Below are positions 35,203 to 43,790 of a DNA stretch of 64,000 bases, in pieces. A program made the position numbers and the translations under genes. The number at the start of each line of letters is the position of its first letter. Position 1 is the stretch's first letter. Where the stretch lies: contig CBDEGO010000004.1 in NCBI GenBank assembly GCA_965237995.1, forward strand, positions 62,001-126,000, given 5' to 3'. Under the pieces are notes generated by a model. It was given only the letters and a program-made list of their open reading frames with translations. It did no database searches and was not told the origin of the DNA. The DNA comes from JAAELZ01 sp965237995 (GTDB taxonomy: Bacteria; Pseudomonadota; Gammaproteobacteria; Arenicellales; Poriferihabitantaceae).

Positions 35203-36363
35203 TTACTGTACCGCCTCGACCGCTTTTTTAGCTGCATCCGACATGCTGGTTGCGACTGTTAAGTTAATGCCTGAATCTTTTAAAATTTGCCGACCTTGTT
35301 CAACGTTAGTGCCTTCTAGACGCACAATCAATGGAATAGATAAGCCGACTTCGTTTGCCGCCGTCACCAAGCCTTCGGCGATCACATCACAGCGCATAAT
35401 GCCGCCAAAAATATTTACCATAATAGCTTTTACCTGCGGGCTGGCTAACATGATCTTGAATGCTCCCGTCACCTGCTCTGCGGTTGCGCCGCCGCCTACA
35501 TCTAAAAAGTTAGCAGGTTCAGCGCCATATAGTTTAATGATATCCATGGTCGCCATCGCTAAGCCAGCACCGTTGACCAAACAACCGATACTGCCATCTA
35601 AAGCGATATAACTTAAGCCGTATTTTGACGCCTCAATCTCGTTCGGATCTTCTTCGTCGACATCTCTAAGTTCTGCCCAAATTGGATGACGAAAATCCGC
35701 ATTATCATCAAAATTAACCTTCGCATCGAGTGCGATAACATCACCTGCACCCGTAACAATTAAAGGATTAATTTCTAGTAAGGAGGCATCCTCTTGCATA
35801 AAAGCTTCATATAAATTAAGGAACAGCGTAGTCGCCTGCTCCGTTGAACCTTCAGGGATACCGATATTACGACTGACTGTCGCTGCTTCTGCTGCGGTCA
35901 AACCCGTTGCTGGGTCGATAAATACCTTATGAATTTTTTCAGGCGTGTCGTGCGCTACTTCTTCAATTTCAGTTCCGCCCTCCGAGCTCCCCATTAAGGT
36001 CACGCAGCGACGAGAACGGTCTACCACCAAGCCTAAATAAAGCTCCTGAGCGATATCAGCACCCGATTCTATATATAGACGCCGTACTTGCTGCCCTTCT
36101 GGACCAGTTTGCGGAGTCACTAGGGTTTTACCCAATATCTCCGTCGCGAACTCTCGCAATTCATCTTTACCTTTAGCCAGCTTCACGCCACCTGCTTTAC
36201 CGCGTCCACCCGCATGAATTTGCGCTTTCACTACCCAGAAATCACCGCCTAAGGTTTCGCCTGCTTGCATTGCTTCGTCAACACTAAAGCACGCAACACC
36301 TGTTGGCGTAGGAATACCATACTCTCTCAAGCGCGCCTTGGCTTGATACTCATGTATTTTCAT
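35203..36363 (-). CDS. sucC: Succinyl-CoA synthetase beta subunit
   Basis: ATP-grasp subunit that activates succinate with ATP or GTP. 386 residues, the usual length. Signatures: MKIHEYQAKARLREYGIPTP, VVKAQIHAGGRGKAGGVKLAK, LLEINPLIVTGAGDVIALDAKVNFDDNA, and NFLDVGGGATAEQV with IFGGIMRCDVIAEG. It heads the sucCD pair; no sdh or sucAB genes are adjacent. Confidence 0.98.
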   Translation of the reverse strand: MKIHEYQAKARLREYGIPTPTGVACFSVDEAMQAGETLGGDFWVVKAQIHAGGRGKAGGVKLAKGKDELREFATEILGKTLVTPQTGPEGQQVRRLYIESGADIAQELYLGLVVDRSRRCVTLMGSSEGGTEIEEVAHDTPEKIHKVFIDPATGLTAAEAATVSRNIGIPEGSTEQATTLFLNLYEAFMQEDASLLEINPLIVTGAGDVIALDAKVNFDDNADFRHPIWAELRDVDEEDPNEIEASKYGLSYIALDGSIGCLVNGAGLAMATMDIIKLYGAEPANFLDVGGGATAEQVTGAFKIMLASPQVKAIMVNIFGGIMRCDVIAEGLVTAANEVGLSIPLIVRLEGTNVEQGRQILKDSGINLTVATSMSDAAKKAVEAVQ

Positions 36364-36483
36364 TTAAGTTTCTGAAACGATTAAAAGTGAGCAGTTATTG
36401 GAACACAGCGGATGTTGATTCTCAACAGCTGTACCAAAAAAGAACCTGAATTAATGGAAAGAAATGATAAGTTAATCTGAAAG

Positions 36484-36515
36484 TAGCTCGTTTCAACCGA
36501 GAAACTAACGAGCTA
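36484..36515 (-). terminator. Hairpin after dsrE2
   Basis: A 9-bp stem, TAGCTCGTT/AACGAGCTA, with a 14-base loop that can pair further (GTTTC/GAAAC), lies 24 bases beyond the dsrE2 stop on the minus strand. The T run is weak, so it may be a moderate terminator or an mRNA 3' end stabiliser that separates dsrE2 from sucC. Confidence 0.4.
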
Positions 36516-36538
36516 AGACATCTAGTATTCGCTGAGTA

Positions 36539-37018
36539 TTATATAAATAAACTGATATCAGATTCGCCAGCGGCTTCGAAATAAGTCGCGGCGCCGCCAT
36601 AATCAGTTTCGTCGATAAAGTCTGTCCTTTGCATATCAAACAAATCAATCGTCATCTGACAGCCAATCATCCTCACTTCAGCTTCTACACAAAGTTGGCG
36701 TAACTCCTGCACTGATGCAACGCCTTTGTTCTTCATTTTGGCCTTCATCATGCTCGTCATTAGCGCTTGCATACCAGGCAGTGCGGTACCCATTACGGGA
36801 AACCATTTATCCATGCCGAACGGCATCGGCATTCCGGGGTTTCCCAAAGGGCTAACTTTTAAATTTAGTTCTTTCTTTAACAGCTGTAGACCATAAAACG
36901 TGAAAAAAATTGAGGTTTGGTAACCCAAAGCGGCGGCTGTTGAAGCAAGGATAAAGGGCGGATAGGCCCAATCTAGCGTTCCCTTGGTAGCAATAAGAGT
37001 GAGCTTTTTATCCGCCAT
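36539..37018 (-). CDS. DsrE2-type sulfur-relay protein (DsrE/DsrF/DrsH-like)
   Basis: 159 residues. The MADKKLTLIATKGTLDWAYPPFILASTAAALG start, PMPFGMDKW, and GCQMTIDLF with Cys120 (plus Cys110), then YGGAATYFEAAGESDISLFI are typical of the DsrE2 branch, which accepts or donates persulfide sulfur with TusA in sulfur oxidisers. It lies 20 bases after tusA, the classic tusA-dsrE2 pair. The hydrophobic middle (about 20-45) is compatible with membrane association. No rhd gene completes the triplet here. Confidence 0.9.
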   Translation of the reverse strand: MADKKLTLIATKGTLDWAYPPFILASTAAALGYQTSIFFTFYGLQLLKKELNLKVSPLGNPGMPMPFGMDKWFPVMGTALPGMQALMTSMMKAKMKNKGVASVQELRQLCVEAEVRMIGCQMTIDLFDMQRTDFIDETDYGGAATYFEAAGESDISLFI

Positions 37019-37038
37019 GTGTTAGCTACTAGAAATAG

Positions 37039-37269
37039 TTAGCCTTTTTTCATCATGAAGTGAAATTCACTCGATTCCTCAGCCGAACTTAACAGTTCAT
37101 TACCAGTTTGCGAGGCAAACGCTTCGAAATCTTTAACTGAACCCGGATCAGTCGATATAATTTTTAGTACTTCTCCTGCTGCCATACCATTTAAAGCCTT
37201 TTTAGCGCGTAAGATAGGTAACGGGCAATTTAGGCCACGGGCATCAAGTTCTTGGTCAAAGTCAGCCAT
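37039..37269 (-). CDS. tusA: Sulfurtransferase TusA
   Basis: Small cytoplasmic persulfide carrier, 76 residues. It has the diagnostic ARGLNCPLPILRAKKAL (CPxP; carrier Cys15) and a DPGSVKDFEAF segment. TusA proteins deliver sulfur for tRNA thiolation and, in sulfur oxidisers, to Dsr or sHdr systems. The pairing with dsrE2 favours the sulfur-oxidation role. A GGAG ribosome site precedes the ATG. Confidence 0.95.
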   Translation of the reverse strand: MADFDQELDARGLNCPLPILRAKKALNGMAAGEVLKIISTDPGSVKDFEAFASQTGNELLSSAEESSEFHFMMKKG

Positions 37270-37390
37270 TTAGTTTGTCTCCAAATCAGTTTTTACTTAA
37301 GCTATTGTTCACACAACACCACTAACATCGAGTTGCAATGATTGTTTGGCGAATATTATTCGGTTTTTTCAGACACAAGCAATACTAAAT

Positions 37391-37463
37391 AAGTCTTAGT
37401 CAAACTAAACAGCTGATGATAGCTGGAACTGAGTTAACTCAGCTTCACTTTAGTTTAAGACTT
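37391..37463. repeat. Cruciform-capable inverted repeat between tusA and the M48 gene
   Basis: Outer arms 37391-37409 and 37449-37463 are exact complements over 15 bp apart from a 4-base AGTC insertion in the left arm. Between them lies a perfect 14-bp palindrome, CTGAGTTAACTCAG, at 37429-37442. The whole unit occupies the 268-base divergent gap and could form a cruciform or bind a regulator of both genes. No T run marks it as a terminator. Confidence 0.55.
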
Positions 37464-37537
37464 AAAATGAGTGCAGTCTCCGAACAGAAGTATATTAGAA
37501 TTTTAATGAATAGTAAAATACGGCACGCACCCTAAGC

Positions 37538-39043
37538 ATGGCACATCACTCATCGCTTCATCAGCAAATTAGTCGCTTTAAACTCGCTTTGAAGTTTTTA
37601 GCTAGCACCATCATTAGTGCCCTGCTGTATTGCGCACCAACTTACGCCGACAATACGCTCCCTGAATTAAATGATAGCGCTAGTCTAATTTTAAATGCTG
37701 AAGATGAAGTCATCCTCGGGCGAAGGCTTATGCTCGCGGCTAGAGGCCGGTTAAAGTTAATTGACGACCCTATTTTGCTTGATTATGTACAAACGCTCAC
37801 CAACCATCTTGCAAGCTTTAGCAGCCGCGCATTACCCGACTTACAAGTTAGCATCGCCAACAATCCGACCATCAATGCATTTGCAGCACCCGGTGGTCAA
37901 ATCGCCATCAATACCGGTTTATTGAGTGCGGCACAAACAGAAGGGGAACTCGCGTCAGTGATCGCGCACGAAATCAGTCATCATAGCCAACGACATATTC
38001 CGCGCATGCTAGAAAATGCAAAGAAAGTAAGCTTACCCTCCGCTGCTGCGTTAATTGGGGGCTTATTAGTTGGCGGGCAAGTAGGTGTCGCCACGATTGC
38101 TGCTGTTCGTGCTGCAGTTATTTCAAACCAACTCGAGTACAGCCGCGGATTTGAACAAGAAGCTGATGCATCTGGCATGAAAATGTTAGCCCAGGCTGGT
38201 TTTGACCCCTTAAACATGCCCGCTTTTTTTGGGCGATTAGAGCGACAGAACCAAACACAAGGTAGCGATGTACCAGAATTTTTACGTACTCACCCCCTTT
38301 CTACCAACCGTATCGCTGATGCCAAAGCGCGAGTTAGGTCTCTTGGCCTATTGGTTGAAGACAAACCTCTAATAGAAACACTACTTGACTTTGACACCGC
38401 CAAGGCAAGAACGAAGGCACTGTATGGCGAACCTATTAAAACAGTCATCGCCCAGTTTTCCTCTGGTGAGCTGGCGAGCGGTGTTCGAAGTCCATTTGCC
38501 AATGCGTATGGCTTAGCGCTCAGTCTTATGCGAGAAAACAAGCTACAAGAAGCCGATGCGGCGCTGACAAGCATTAACCCCGAGACTAATAAGCAACGAG
38601 ACTTAATTCAACTGGCTCACGCAGAATTGTTAATACAGCTAAATCAAAAGCAGCGTGCGTTGGTACTATTGCAAACTTTGCGCGAACAACACCCTACCAA
38701 TTTGGGCATAGGTTTATTATCCGCTATAACGACTAAGCGCTTAGGACTGTTGGATGAAGCGTATAAACAAGCACGCAAAATCCAACGTAAGCACCCTAAA
38801 AACCCTGAAACCCATTTAATTCTCGCTGATATAGCCGGTGCTCAGGGAAACTTTCCCAGTGCGGCCTTTAGCAAAGCGCAATACTTTTACGAAATAGGCG
38901 ACTACGCGAGAGCATCGGCGACACTCAAGCTTTATTCTGCTAACGATAAGCCCGAGGTTTCTGATTACATACAATCTAGAATGACCGATCTACAAAATAA
39001 AATTGCCACTGCGCAAACTAGATCCAACGCATTAAAGCTTTAG
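37538..39043 (+). CDS. bepA: Periplasmic M48 metallopeptidase with TPR repeats (BepA-like)
   Basis: Outer-membrane protein quality-control protease and chaperone. 501 residues: signal peptide (about 1-37, ending TYADN), M48 zinc protease domain with HEISHHSQRH (His144, Glu145, His148) and the downstream EQEADASGMKML third-ligand region, then C-terminal TPR helices (about 300-470). The size and order match BepA/YfgC (487 residues in E. coli), which assists LptD assembly. The symbol is an assignment by architecture. Confidence 0.88.
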   Translation: MAHHSSLHQQISRFKLALKFLASTIISALLYCAPTYADNTLPELNDSASLILNAEDEVILGRRLMLAARGRLKLIDDPILLDYVQTLTNHLASFSSRALPDLQVSIANNPTINAFAAPGGQIAINTGLLSAAQTEGELASVIAHEISHHSQRHIPRMLENAKKVSLPSAAALIGGLLVGGQVGVATIAAVRAAVISNQLEYSRGFEQEADASGMKMLAQAGFDPLNMPAFFGRLERQNQTQGSDVPEFLRTHPLSTNRIADAKARVRSLGLLVEDKPLIETLLDFDTAKARTKALYGEPIKTVIAQFSSGELASGVRSPFANAYGLALSLMRENKLQEADAALTSINPETNKQRDLIQLAHAELLIQLNQKQRALVLLQTLREQHPTNLGIGLLSAITTKRLGLLDEAYKQARKIQRKHPKNPETHLILADIAGAQGNFPSAAFSKAQYFYEIGDYARASATLKLYSANDKPEVSDYIQSRMTDLQNKIATAQTRSNALKL

Positions 39044-39101
39044 TTTGAGTGGCTTCGGTCCCCATTTATAACCAATGTGGATAAGCACGACGGTGGCCCA
39101 C

Positions 39102-39117
39102 TAACCCAATTGGGTTA
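39102..39117. promoter_or_regulatory. 16-bp perfect palindrome upstream of soxX
   Basis: TAACCCAATTGGGTTA is fully self-complementary and lies 170 bases upstream of the soxX start and 59 bases after the M48 stop. A loop-less palindrome of this length suits a dimeric repressor. ArsR-type SoxR repressors control sox operons in some bacteria; no such gene is in the window, so this link is a hypothesis. The core recurs near recA. Confidence 0.4.
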
Positions 39118-39286
39118 TTTGAGGAATAACACGTTGTGTAATTTGCGCTCATCATAAAATTTGTATATGCTTACTCTCACCAAAGCAGTGGTTGTAAACC
39201 TGTCTGGTTATCGATTTAAAGTCGCCTTCCAGAGTAAACTTAGCTGCCATAACAACTATAAATTAACCTTACTTGGAGAAACCCCT

Positions 39287-39706
39287 ATGCGGCCTCAACG
39301 CATCGTATCCCTAATTTGCACAGCTGTACTACTTAGCGCTACTGCAATATATTCAAACGCCGCCATAGCGGAATCGTACCCAACCGAAAAACAATGTAAG
39401 AACGTGGAAAACCCAAGTGAAGCCGTTCAGGGCTGGTGCTTGGCCATCACCCGCAAAAAAGGTAATTGCTTAGCCTGCCACGTGATGGTGGTTAACCCAT
39501 GGCCCACAGGCTTAGCTGACGGCGGAAACATCGCACCCCCATTGGTTGCCATGAAAGCACGTTTCCCAGACAAAGCCAAACTTCGCGCTCAGATATACGA
39601 TGCCACGGCAAACAACCCAAATTCATTGATGCCTCCATTTGGAGCGCACGGCATCTTATCCGATAAGCAAATCGATAAGATCGTTAATTTTCTGCTGACT
39701 ATTTGA
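39287..39706 (+). CDS. soxX: Sulfur-oxidation c-type cytochrome SoxX
   Basis: Monoheme c subunit of SoxXA, which joins thiosulfate to the SoxY carrier in the periplasm. ATG 39287 has GGAG upstream and places a signal peptide (about 1-29, AAIAES) correctly; an ATG 126 bases earlier is wrong. 139 residues. Heme site CLACH (Cys61, Cys64, His65) and the axial Met115 in SLMPPFGAHG are present. First gene of soxXYZA. Confidence 0.95.
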   Translation: MRPQRIVSLICTAVLLSATAIYSNAAIAESYPTEKQCKNVENPSEAVQGWCLAITRKKGNCLACHVMVVNPWPTGLADGGNIAPPLVAMKARFPDKAKLRAQIYDATANNPNSLMPPFGAHGILSDKQIDKIVNFLLTI

Positions 39707-39750
39707 GTAGGCATACACCAAACAACTTAGAGCATCACTCGAGGATAATC

Positions 39751-40215
39751 ATGAAACGTAGATATTTTTTAAAGGGCACCGTCGCAACTGGTTCATTAGC
39801 TGCAGTGGCTGGATCTGGCTTATTACAACCACAAGCCGTACAAGCCGCGAGTTACCCTGGTGCGGCATTTGACGCAGACAACAAGGACGCTGCTCTCAGC
39901 GAACTATTTGGCGACCAAACGGCGGCTGATAGCGCCAATATCACCCTTAAAGCACCAGAAGTTGCCGAAAATGGCGCTGTGGTACCAATCAAGGTGACCG
40001 TATCTGAACCAGCAGAGATGATTGCTGTTATTGTTGAAGAAAACCCGTCGCCCCTTGCGCTTGCAGCTAGTTTTACCTCTGGTGCAAATGGTTATTTAAG
40101 TGGGCGCATTAAAATGGGCAAAACCTCTAATGTGGTTGCCTATGCAAAGGTGAACGGCGAAGTGATTAAAACTTCAGTGGAAGTTAAAGTAACTGCTGGT
40201 GGTTGCGGCGGCTAA
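39751..40215 (+). CDS. soxY: Thiosulfate oxidation carrier SoxY
   Basis: Periplasmic carrier whose C-terminal Cys holds the sulfur intermediates. I chose ATG 39751 (GAGG site upstream), giving MKRRYFLKGTVATG, a twin-arginine signal; the ATG at 39703 lacks this. 154 residues. The tail ends GGCGG with carrier Cys152. Folded and exported by Tat, probably with SoxZ, whose gene follows and has no signal of its own. Confidence 0.96.
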   Translation: MKRRYFLKGTVATGSLAAVAGSGLLQPQAVQAASYPGAAFDADNKDAALSELFGDQTAADSANITLKAPEVAENGAVVPIKVTVSEPAEMIAVIVEENPSPLALAASFTSGANGYLSGRIKMGKTSNVVAYAKVNGEVIKTSVEVKVTAGGCGG

Positions 40216-40271
40216 ACCATCTATCACTTCCTAAATACTATAGAAAATACTTCTTTATAAGGTAAACACTG

Positions 40272-40580
40272 ATGAGCACAAAGATCAAAATCAAAAAGAA
40301 AAAAGACGGGCATGACATATTAGTTCTTGCCAAGCATCCAATGGAAACTGGTTTAAGAACCGATAAGAAAACGGGCAAAGTCGTCCCAGAGCACTTTATT
40401 ACTACCATGCTATTTGAAGTCAACGGCACGTTAGTTAGCGAAGTTTCTCTCGGCCCTGCCGTCTCTGCTAACCCACTGGTATCGATTAGTTTACCTAATC
40501 TACAAACAGGTGATGTCGTCTCTGCATCTTGGGTCGACAATCAAGATGGCAGTGGCTCTACCGAAGGCACCGTAAAATAA
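40272..40580 (+). CDS. soxZ: Thiosulfate oxidation carrier SoxZ
   Basis: Partner of SoxY in the SoxYZ carrier complex. 102 residues, all immunoglobulin-like: MSTKIKIKKKKDG, LAKHPMETGLRTDKKTGK, PEHFITTMLFEVNG and the final SWVDNQDGSGSTEGTVK are typical. It has no signal peptide, so it should be co-exported with SoxY. AAGG lies upstream of the ATG. Confidence 0.97.
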   Translation: MSTKIKIKKKKDGHDILVLAKHPMETGLRTDKKTGKVVPEHFITTMLFEVNGTLVSEVSLGPAVSANPLVSISLPNLQTGDVVSASWVDNQDGSGSTEGTVK

Positions 40581-40608
40581 CTCTCACCTACTAGGAGGAG
40601 CTAGAATA

Positions 40609-41475
40609 ATGAAAAAAATACTCACCACGCTAACTACTTGTAGCTTGCTAGCTATAGCGGGCACTAGCACTACGCTCGCCACGCCATCCGTTGAAGAAGT
40701 TAAGTCTGACATCGATGCCTTTCAGAACTACTTCTTGAAGAAGTTTCCTAGCCTAAGCTTAGAAGACTATCAAGACGGTGTGAACGCGCTACCCCAATAC
40801 GCAGAGCGTCGCGCTAACTGGGAGTTAATTATGGAGTTTCCTCCTTTTGAAGAATTGGCCGAACAAGGGGTCGAAGAATGGTCCACACCATTTGCCAATG
40901 GAACCACGTTTGACGACTGCTTTGCTGGCAAACCCGCCGGGAATCAATACCCTTATGTTGATGACGAAGGTAAGTTGCACACCATTGAGCTAGATATTGC
41001 CGCATGCCTAGAAACTAACGGCGAAGAAAAGATCAAGGGGAATGGCCAAAAAATGGCGCGCCTCACCATCGCTTATAAAGTGCAAGCAAATAGTCAGCCC
41101 GTGGACATAGATTACTCTTCTGAAACGATGCGTGATTACTACGAAAAAGGCCGCCAGTTCTATTGGGCGAAGCGCGGGCAACTTAATTTCTCATGCGCCG
41201 ATTGCCATGTATTAAATGCCGGCAACAAAGTGCGCGGAGACGTGCTAAGTGCAGCGCTTGGCCACGGCACGGGTTTCCCAGTTTATCGCAGTAAATGGGG
41301 CGCAAACAGTGGCAAAAAACCACTTGGCACACTTCACAGACGCTACAGCGGCTGCAATAAACAAGTTCGCGCTAAAAACTTTAAAGCACTGGGTGAAGAA
41401 TATCTTGCGGTAGAGGTATACGAAACCATTATGAGCATGGGCGTACCGATTCAAGTGCCCAGCCAAAGGCAGTAA
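40609..41475 (+). CDS. soxA: L-cysteine S-thiosulfotransferase subunit SoxA (monoheme)
   Basis: Catalytic subunit of SoxXA. 288 residues with a signal peptide (about 1-25). Only one CxxCH is present (C196-ADC-H200). The first domain has two Cys, C104 and C133, where diheme SoxA proteins have their extra heme; they probably form a disulfide. The cysteine ligand/nucleophile is C249 in YSGCNKQVRAK. This is the single-heme class known from some sulfur oxidisers. AGGAGG precedes the ATG. soxB does not follow; a terminator does. Confidence 0.95.
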   Translation: MKKILTTLTTCSLLAIAGTSTTLATPSVEEVKSDIDAFQNYFLKKFPSLSLEDYQDGVNALPQYAERRANWELIMEFPPFEELAEQGVEEWSTPFANGTTFDDCFAGKPAGNQYPYVDDEGKLHTIELDIAACLETNGEEKIKGNGQKMARLTIAYKVQANSQPVDIDYSSETMRDYYEKGRQFYWAKRGQLNFSCADCHVLNAGNKVRGDVLSAALGHGTGFPVYRSKWGANSGKKPLGTLHRRYSGCNKQVRAKNFKALGEEYLAVEVYETIMSMGVPIQVPSQRQ

Positions 41476-41503
41476 CACGCTTGCAAACCACCGCATTAAA
41501 AAG

Positions 41504-41526
41504 CCCAGCATTTTGCTGGGTTTTTT
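41504..41526 (+). terminator. Rho-independent terminator after soxA
   Basis: A 7-bp stem, CCCAGCA/TGCTGGG, with a 3-base loop, followed by six T. It lies 28 bases after soxA. An A-rich stretch on the other side also makes it a possible terminator for the convergent gene at 41538. Confidence 0.9.
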
Positions 41527-41537
41527 ATGCATAAACG

Positions 41538-42305
41538 TCACAGTGTTGGAAAACTAACACTAACAGACGATAAGTCTTTCTTTTTTGCGCGGGCGTAGCA
41601 AAGTTCAATTTCTAGCGTAATAGTGCCCTGTTTGGCCATCAGCTTCTTTACTCTGTCGACTACTTTGTTGTAACGGCCTTTAGAAGTGAGGCTATGACGC
41701 CGTTTGGGGTGGTAGTTTGCCCCATCTATTAGCTTCGCATCATGAAGAAGCTTCTCAACAGAGTTATATTCCAAATTCAAGCGCTCTGACTCTACGACAA
41801 CATCGCATAACCCCAAACGGCTTAACTCATCTCCAATATCAGACATGGAATACAGAGGCTGAAAATGAGGCTTCGAATCTACTTCAAAAATGATGTCAGC
41901 TAATTGTCCAGCCGTTTGTTGGCCATAAAATGAAAAATACGCCTCTCCACCTAGATTAATAGACTCGATCGCTTTTTCTAGGACAACACTCGGATTGAAC
42001 CAATCAAACAGATGAGAACACACCACTAAATCAACAGGGAGCGCTGAATAATCAAGTGCTTGGGTAATAGAAAACTGATTCACTACAGCATATTTTTCAC
42101 AAAGCTCTTCATAGAAAAAATTTGAACGAGCACCTAAAACTAAGGCAGATTTGTTTGCGTCAGCCGCATTAATGATCTCGCCGAATGAAACTCTGTCTAA
42201 CAACAGCGATTCACTATACTTGCTGACAAAGTCTAACTCTGCAATCAATGTGCTGTTTAAACGTCGAGCGTAAGAAGTTAAATATACTGAATCAATAGGT
42301 TTCAT
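41538..42305 (-). CDS. BioC-like methyltransferase (divergent malonyl-ACP methyltransferase?)
   Basis: 255 residues. The C-terminal half resembles BioC: VVCSHLFDWFNPSVVLEKAIESI, LGGEAYFSFYG and the tail LLHDAKLIDGANYHPKRRHSLTSKGRYNKV, where BioC has HxRRxGLTG. But the glycine-rich SAM motif normally written DLGCGTG is replaced by LVLGARSN, so methyl-donor binding is doubtful. It is divergent from comF, a partner of bio genes in Pseudomonas-type genomes. It may be an active but divergent BioC, or a relict. No other bio genes are here. Confidence 0.65.
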   Translation of the reverse strand: MKPIDSVYLTSYARRLNSTLIAELDFVSKYSESLLLDRVSFGEIINAADANKSALVLGARSNFFYEELCEKYAVVNQFSITQALDYSALPVDLVVCSHLFDWFNPSVVLEKAIESINLGGEAYFSFYGQQTAGQLADIIFEVDSKPHFQPLYSMSDIGDELSRLGLCDVVVESERLNLEYNSVEKLLHDAKLIDGANYHPKRRHSLTSKGRYNKVVDRVKKLMAKQGTITLEIELCYARAKKKDLSSVSVSFPTL

Positions 42306-42356
42306 TTAAACTAAGCCTAAGACAGAGTCGCAACGGAGTAAATTAATAAAGGGCAT

Positions 42357-43082
42357 ATGTTGTTTTCTACCTTCAAGAAAAAAATACCGTCACGATGCTA
42401 CGTTTGTAATTCTTTTTGCTCAAATACGGTATGCGCGACGTGTTACTCTGGCTTTAAACGCAATTTTCGTTGCTGCTCACTATGCGCAGATTCATTGGAG
42501 TCAGCAGACAAAGCAACTGAAGAGTTAACCGCGGTCTGCGGACGCTGCATTTCATATCCGCCGCCATACGACACAACGATTAGCCCATTTATATATACCA
42601 ATGAAGTAAGAGATCTCATTCAGTTATTTAAATTTAGAGGAGAAATCCAACTAGCTGACTTTTTTACCGACTTGATAACAGAAGAATTTACCAAGGCACC
42701 CAAATACCGATTAAAGCCTGATGTAGTTATTCCTATTCCACTGAATAGTAACAGGCTAAAAAAAAGAGGATTCAATCAAGCGCAATTACTTGCGAAAGCT
42801 ATTTCCACTAAATTGGGTATACCCATAGCGGATGATATTATAATACGCAACCAACGCAATGTCGCTCAAACTGGATTATCCCGACACGCCAGAATCAAAA
42901 ATATAAGCGGTGCGTTCTCGATTAAGCCCTGTCATCTTCCGGATATTAAGCACATTTTATTGGTTGATGACGTTATCACCACCGGCGCCACTATTTCAGA
43001 AGCTTGTAAATGCCTAAGGATAACATGGCCAAGCACCTACATTTCCGTTTGCGCCATCGCACGCGCCCATAGCTCAATTTGA
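42357..43082 (+). CDS. comF: ComF/GntX family phosphoribosyltransferase-like protein
   Basis: 241 residues. The N-terminal part has zinc-ribbon-like Cys pairs (CYVCNSFCSNTVCATC and CCSLC then CGRC). The C-terminal PRTase fold contains PDVVIPIPLNSNRLKKRGFNQAQLLAK, RNQRNVAQTGLSRHAR and the PRPP loop LLVDDVITTGATISEA. ComF helps pull transforming DNA into the cytoplasm; GntX homologs have other proposed roles. Its closeness to type IV pilus genes (pilA, pilBCD) agrees with a competence function. Confidence 0.88.
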   Translation: MLFSTFKKKIPSRCYVCNSFCSNTVCATCYSGFKRNFRCCSLCADSLESADKATEELTAVCGRCISYPPPYDTTISPFIYTNEVRDLIQLFKFRGEIQLADFFTDLITEEFTKAPKYRLKPDVVIPIPLNSNRLKKRGFNQAQLLAKAISTKLGIPIADDIIIRNQRNVAQTGLSRHARIKNISGAFSIKPCHLPDIKHILLVDDVITTGATISEACKCLRITWPSTYISVCAIARAHSSI

Positions 43083-43210
43083 GTGGTAGGATACTTGCTA
43101 CTTGGCGACCACTAGCGACAATAATGCCCCTACTTTAACTAATAATATTGGGATGATGGTATGTTAGCAGTCTTTAAAAACGCCAAATGCTTTAGCAACG
43201 CTGTACGTTT

Positions 43211-43708
43211 TTACTGTCTACACTCAGATGGTGCATAATTTAACGGTAAGGAACCGTTTGTGCCAACAAGGTCTGGACCATCTGATACCTCTGGTAGAGC
43301 GGCGCGACAACTCCAATTGATAGAGCCTGTACTAGGAATAGTACCCGCCACTAACGCATCCTCACCATCAAGCGGAGTTAGCACGATCGTGCCGTCACCA
43401 GCGATCTCTGTGTAGGTTATTATGATCTCGCCCGTTTCGTTGATCGCTACCTCTGCGACGCCTGGGGTTGCTGTGGGAGTTGAAAACCCGGCAGCAAAAG
43501 GCTGTCCACTCATCGCATTTTCAGCGACAGTTATCTTAGCACCTGCCGCTAGAGAGAATCCCTCGCTAACGCGTGCACGCACCGTGTAATCTTGATAGGC
43601 AGGGAACGCAACAGCGGCCAAAATAGCGATGATGGCAACTACAATCATTAATTCGATCAACGTAAAACCGCGCTGAGTTGCTTTAACGCTTTTCTGGAAA
43701 GTATTCAT
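43211..43708 (-). CDS. pilA: Type IV major pilin
   Basis: 165-residue prepilin. The short leader ends Gly14, followed by FTLIELMIVVAIIAILAAVAFPAYQ, with the conserved Glu at mature position 5. PilD cuts after Gly14. The globular part is acidic and Ala/Gly-rich; two Cys (in NWSCRA and the final ECRQ) can form the C-terminal disulfide loop. It is transcribed away from pilB, as in many gammaproteobacteria. Confidence 0.95.
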   Translation of the reverse strand: MNTFQKSVKATQRGFTLIELMIVVAIIAILAAVAFPAYQDYTVRARVSEGFSLAAGAKITVAENAMSGQPFAAGFSTPTATPGVAEVAINETGEIIITYTEIAGDGTIVLTPLDGEDALVAGTIPSTGSINWSCRAALPEVSDGPDLVGTNGSLPLNYAPSECRQ

Positions 43709-43790
43709 TTTTTTGCCCTAAAAGTCAGAAACATTAAGTTACAAAGAATTTTCACAAGGTGTTTCATCTATACCATTGTGAGTGCTCAAG

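Noticed and set aside
39161..39286. N-terminal extension of soxX from ATG 39161
   Set aside because: It would bury the signal peptide; ATG 39287 has a ribosome site and correct export signal.
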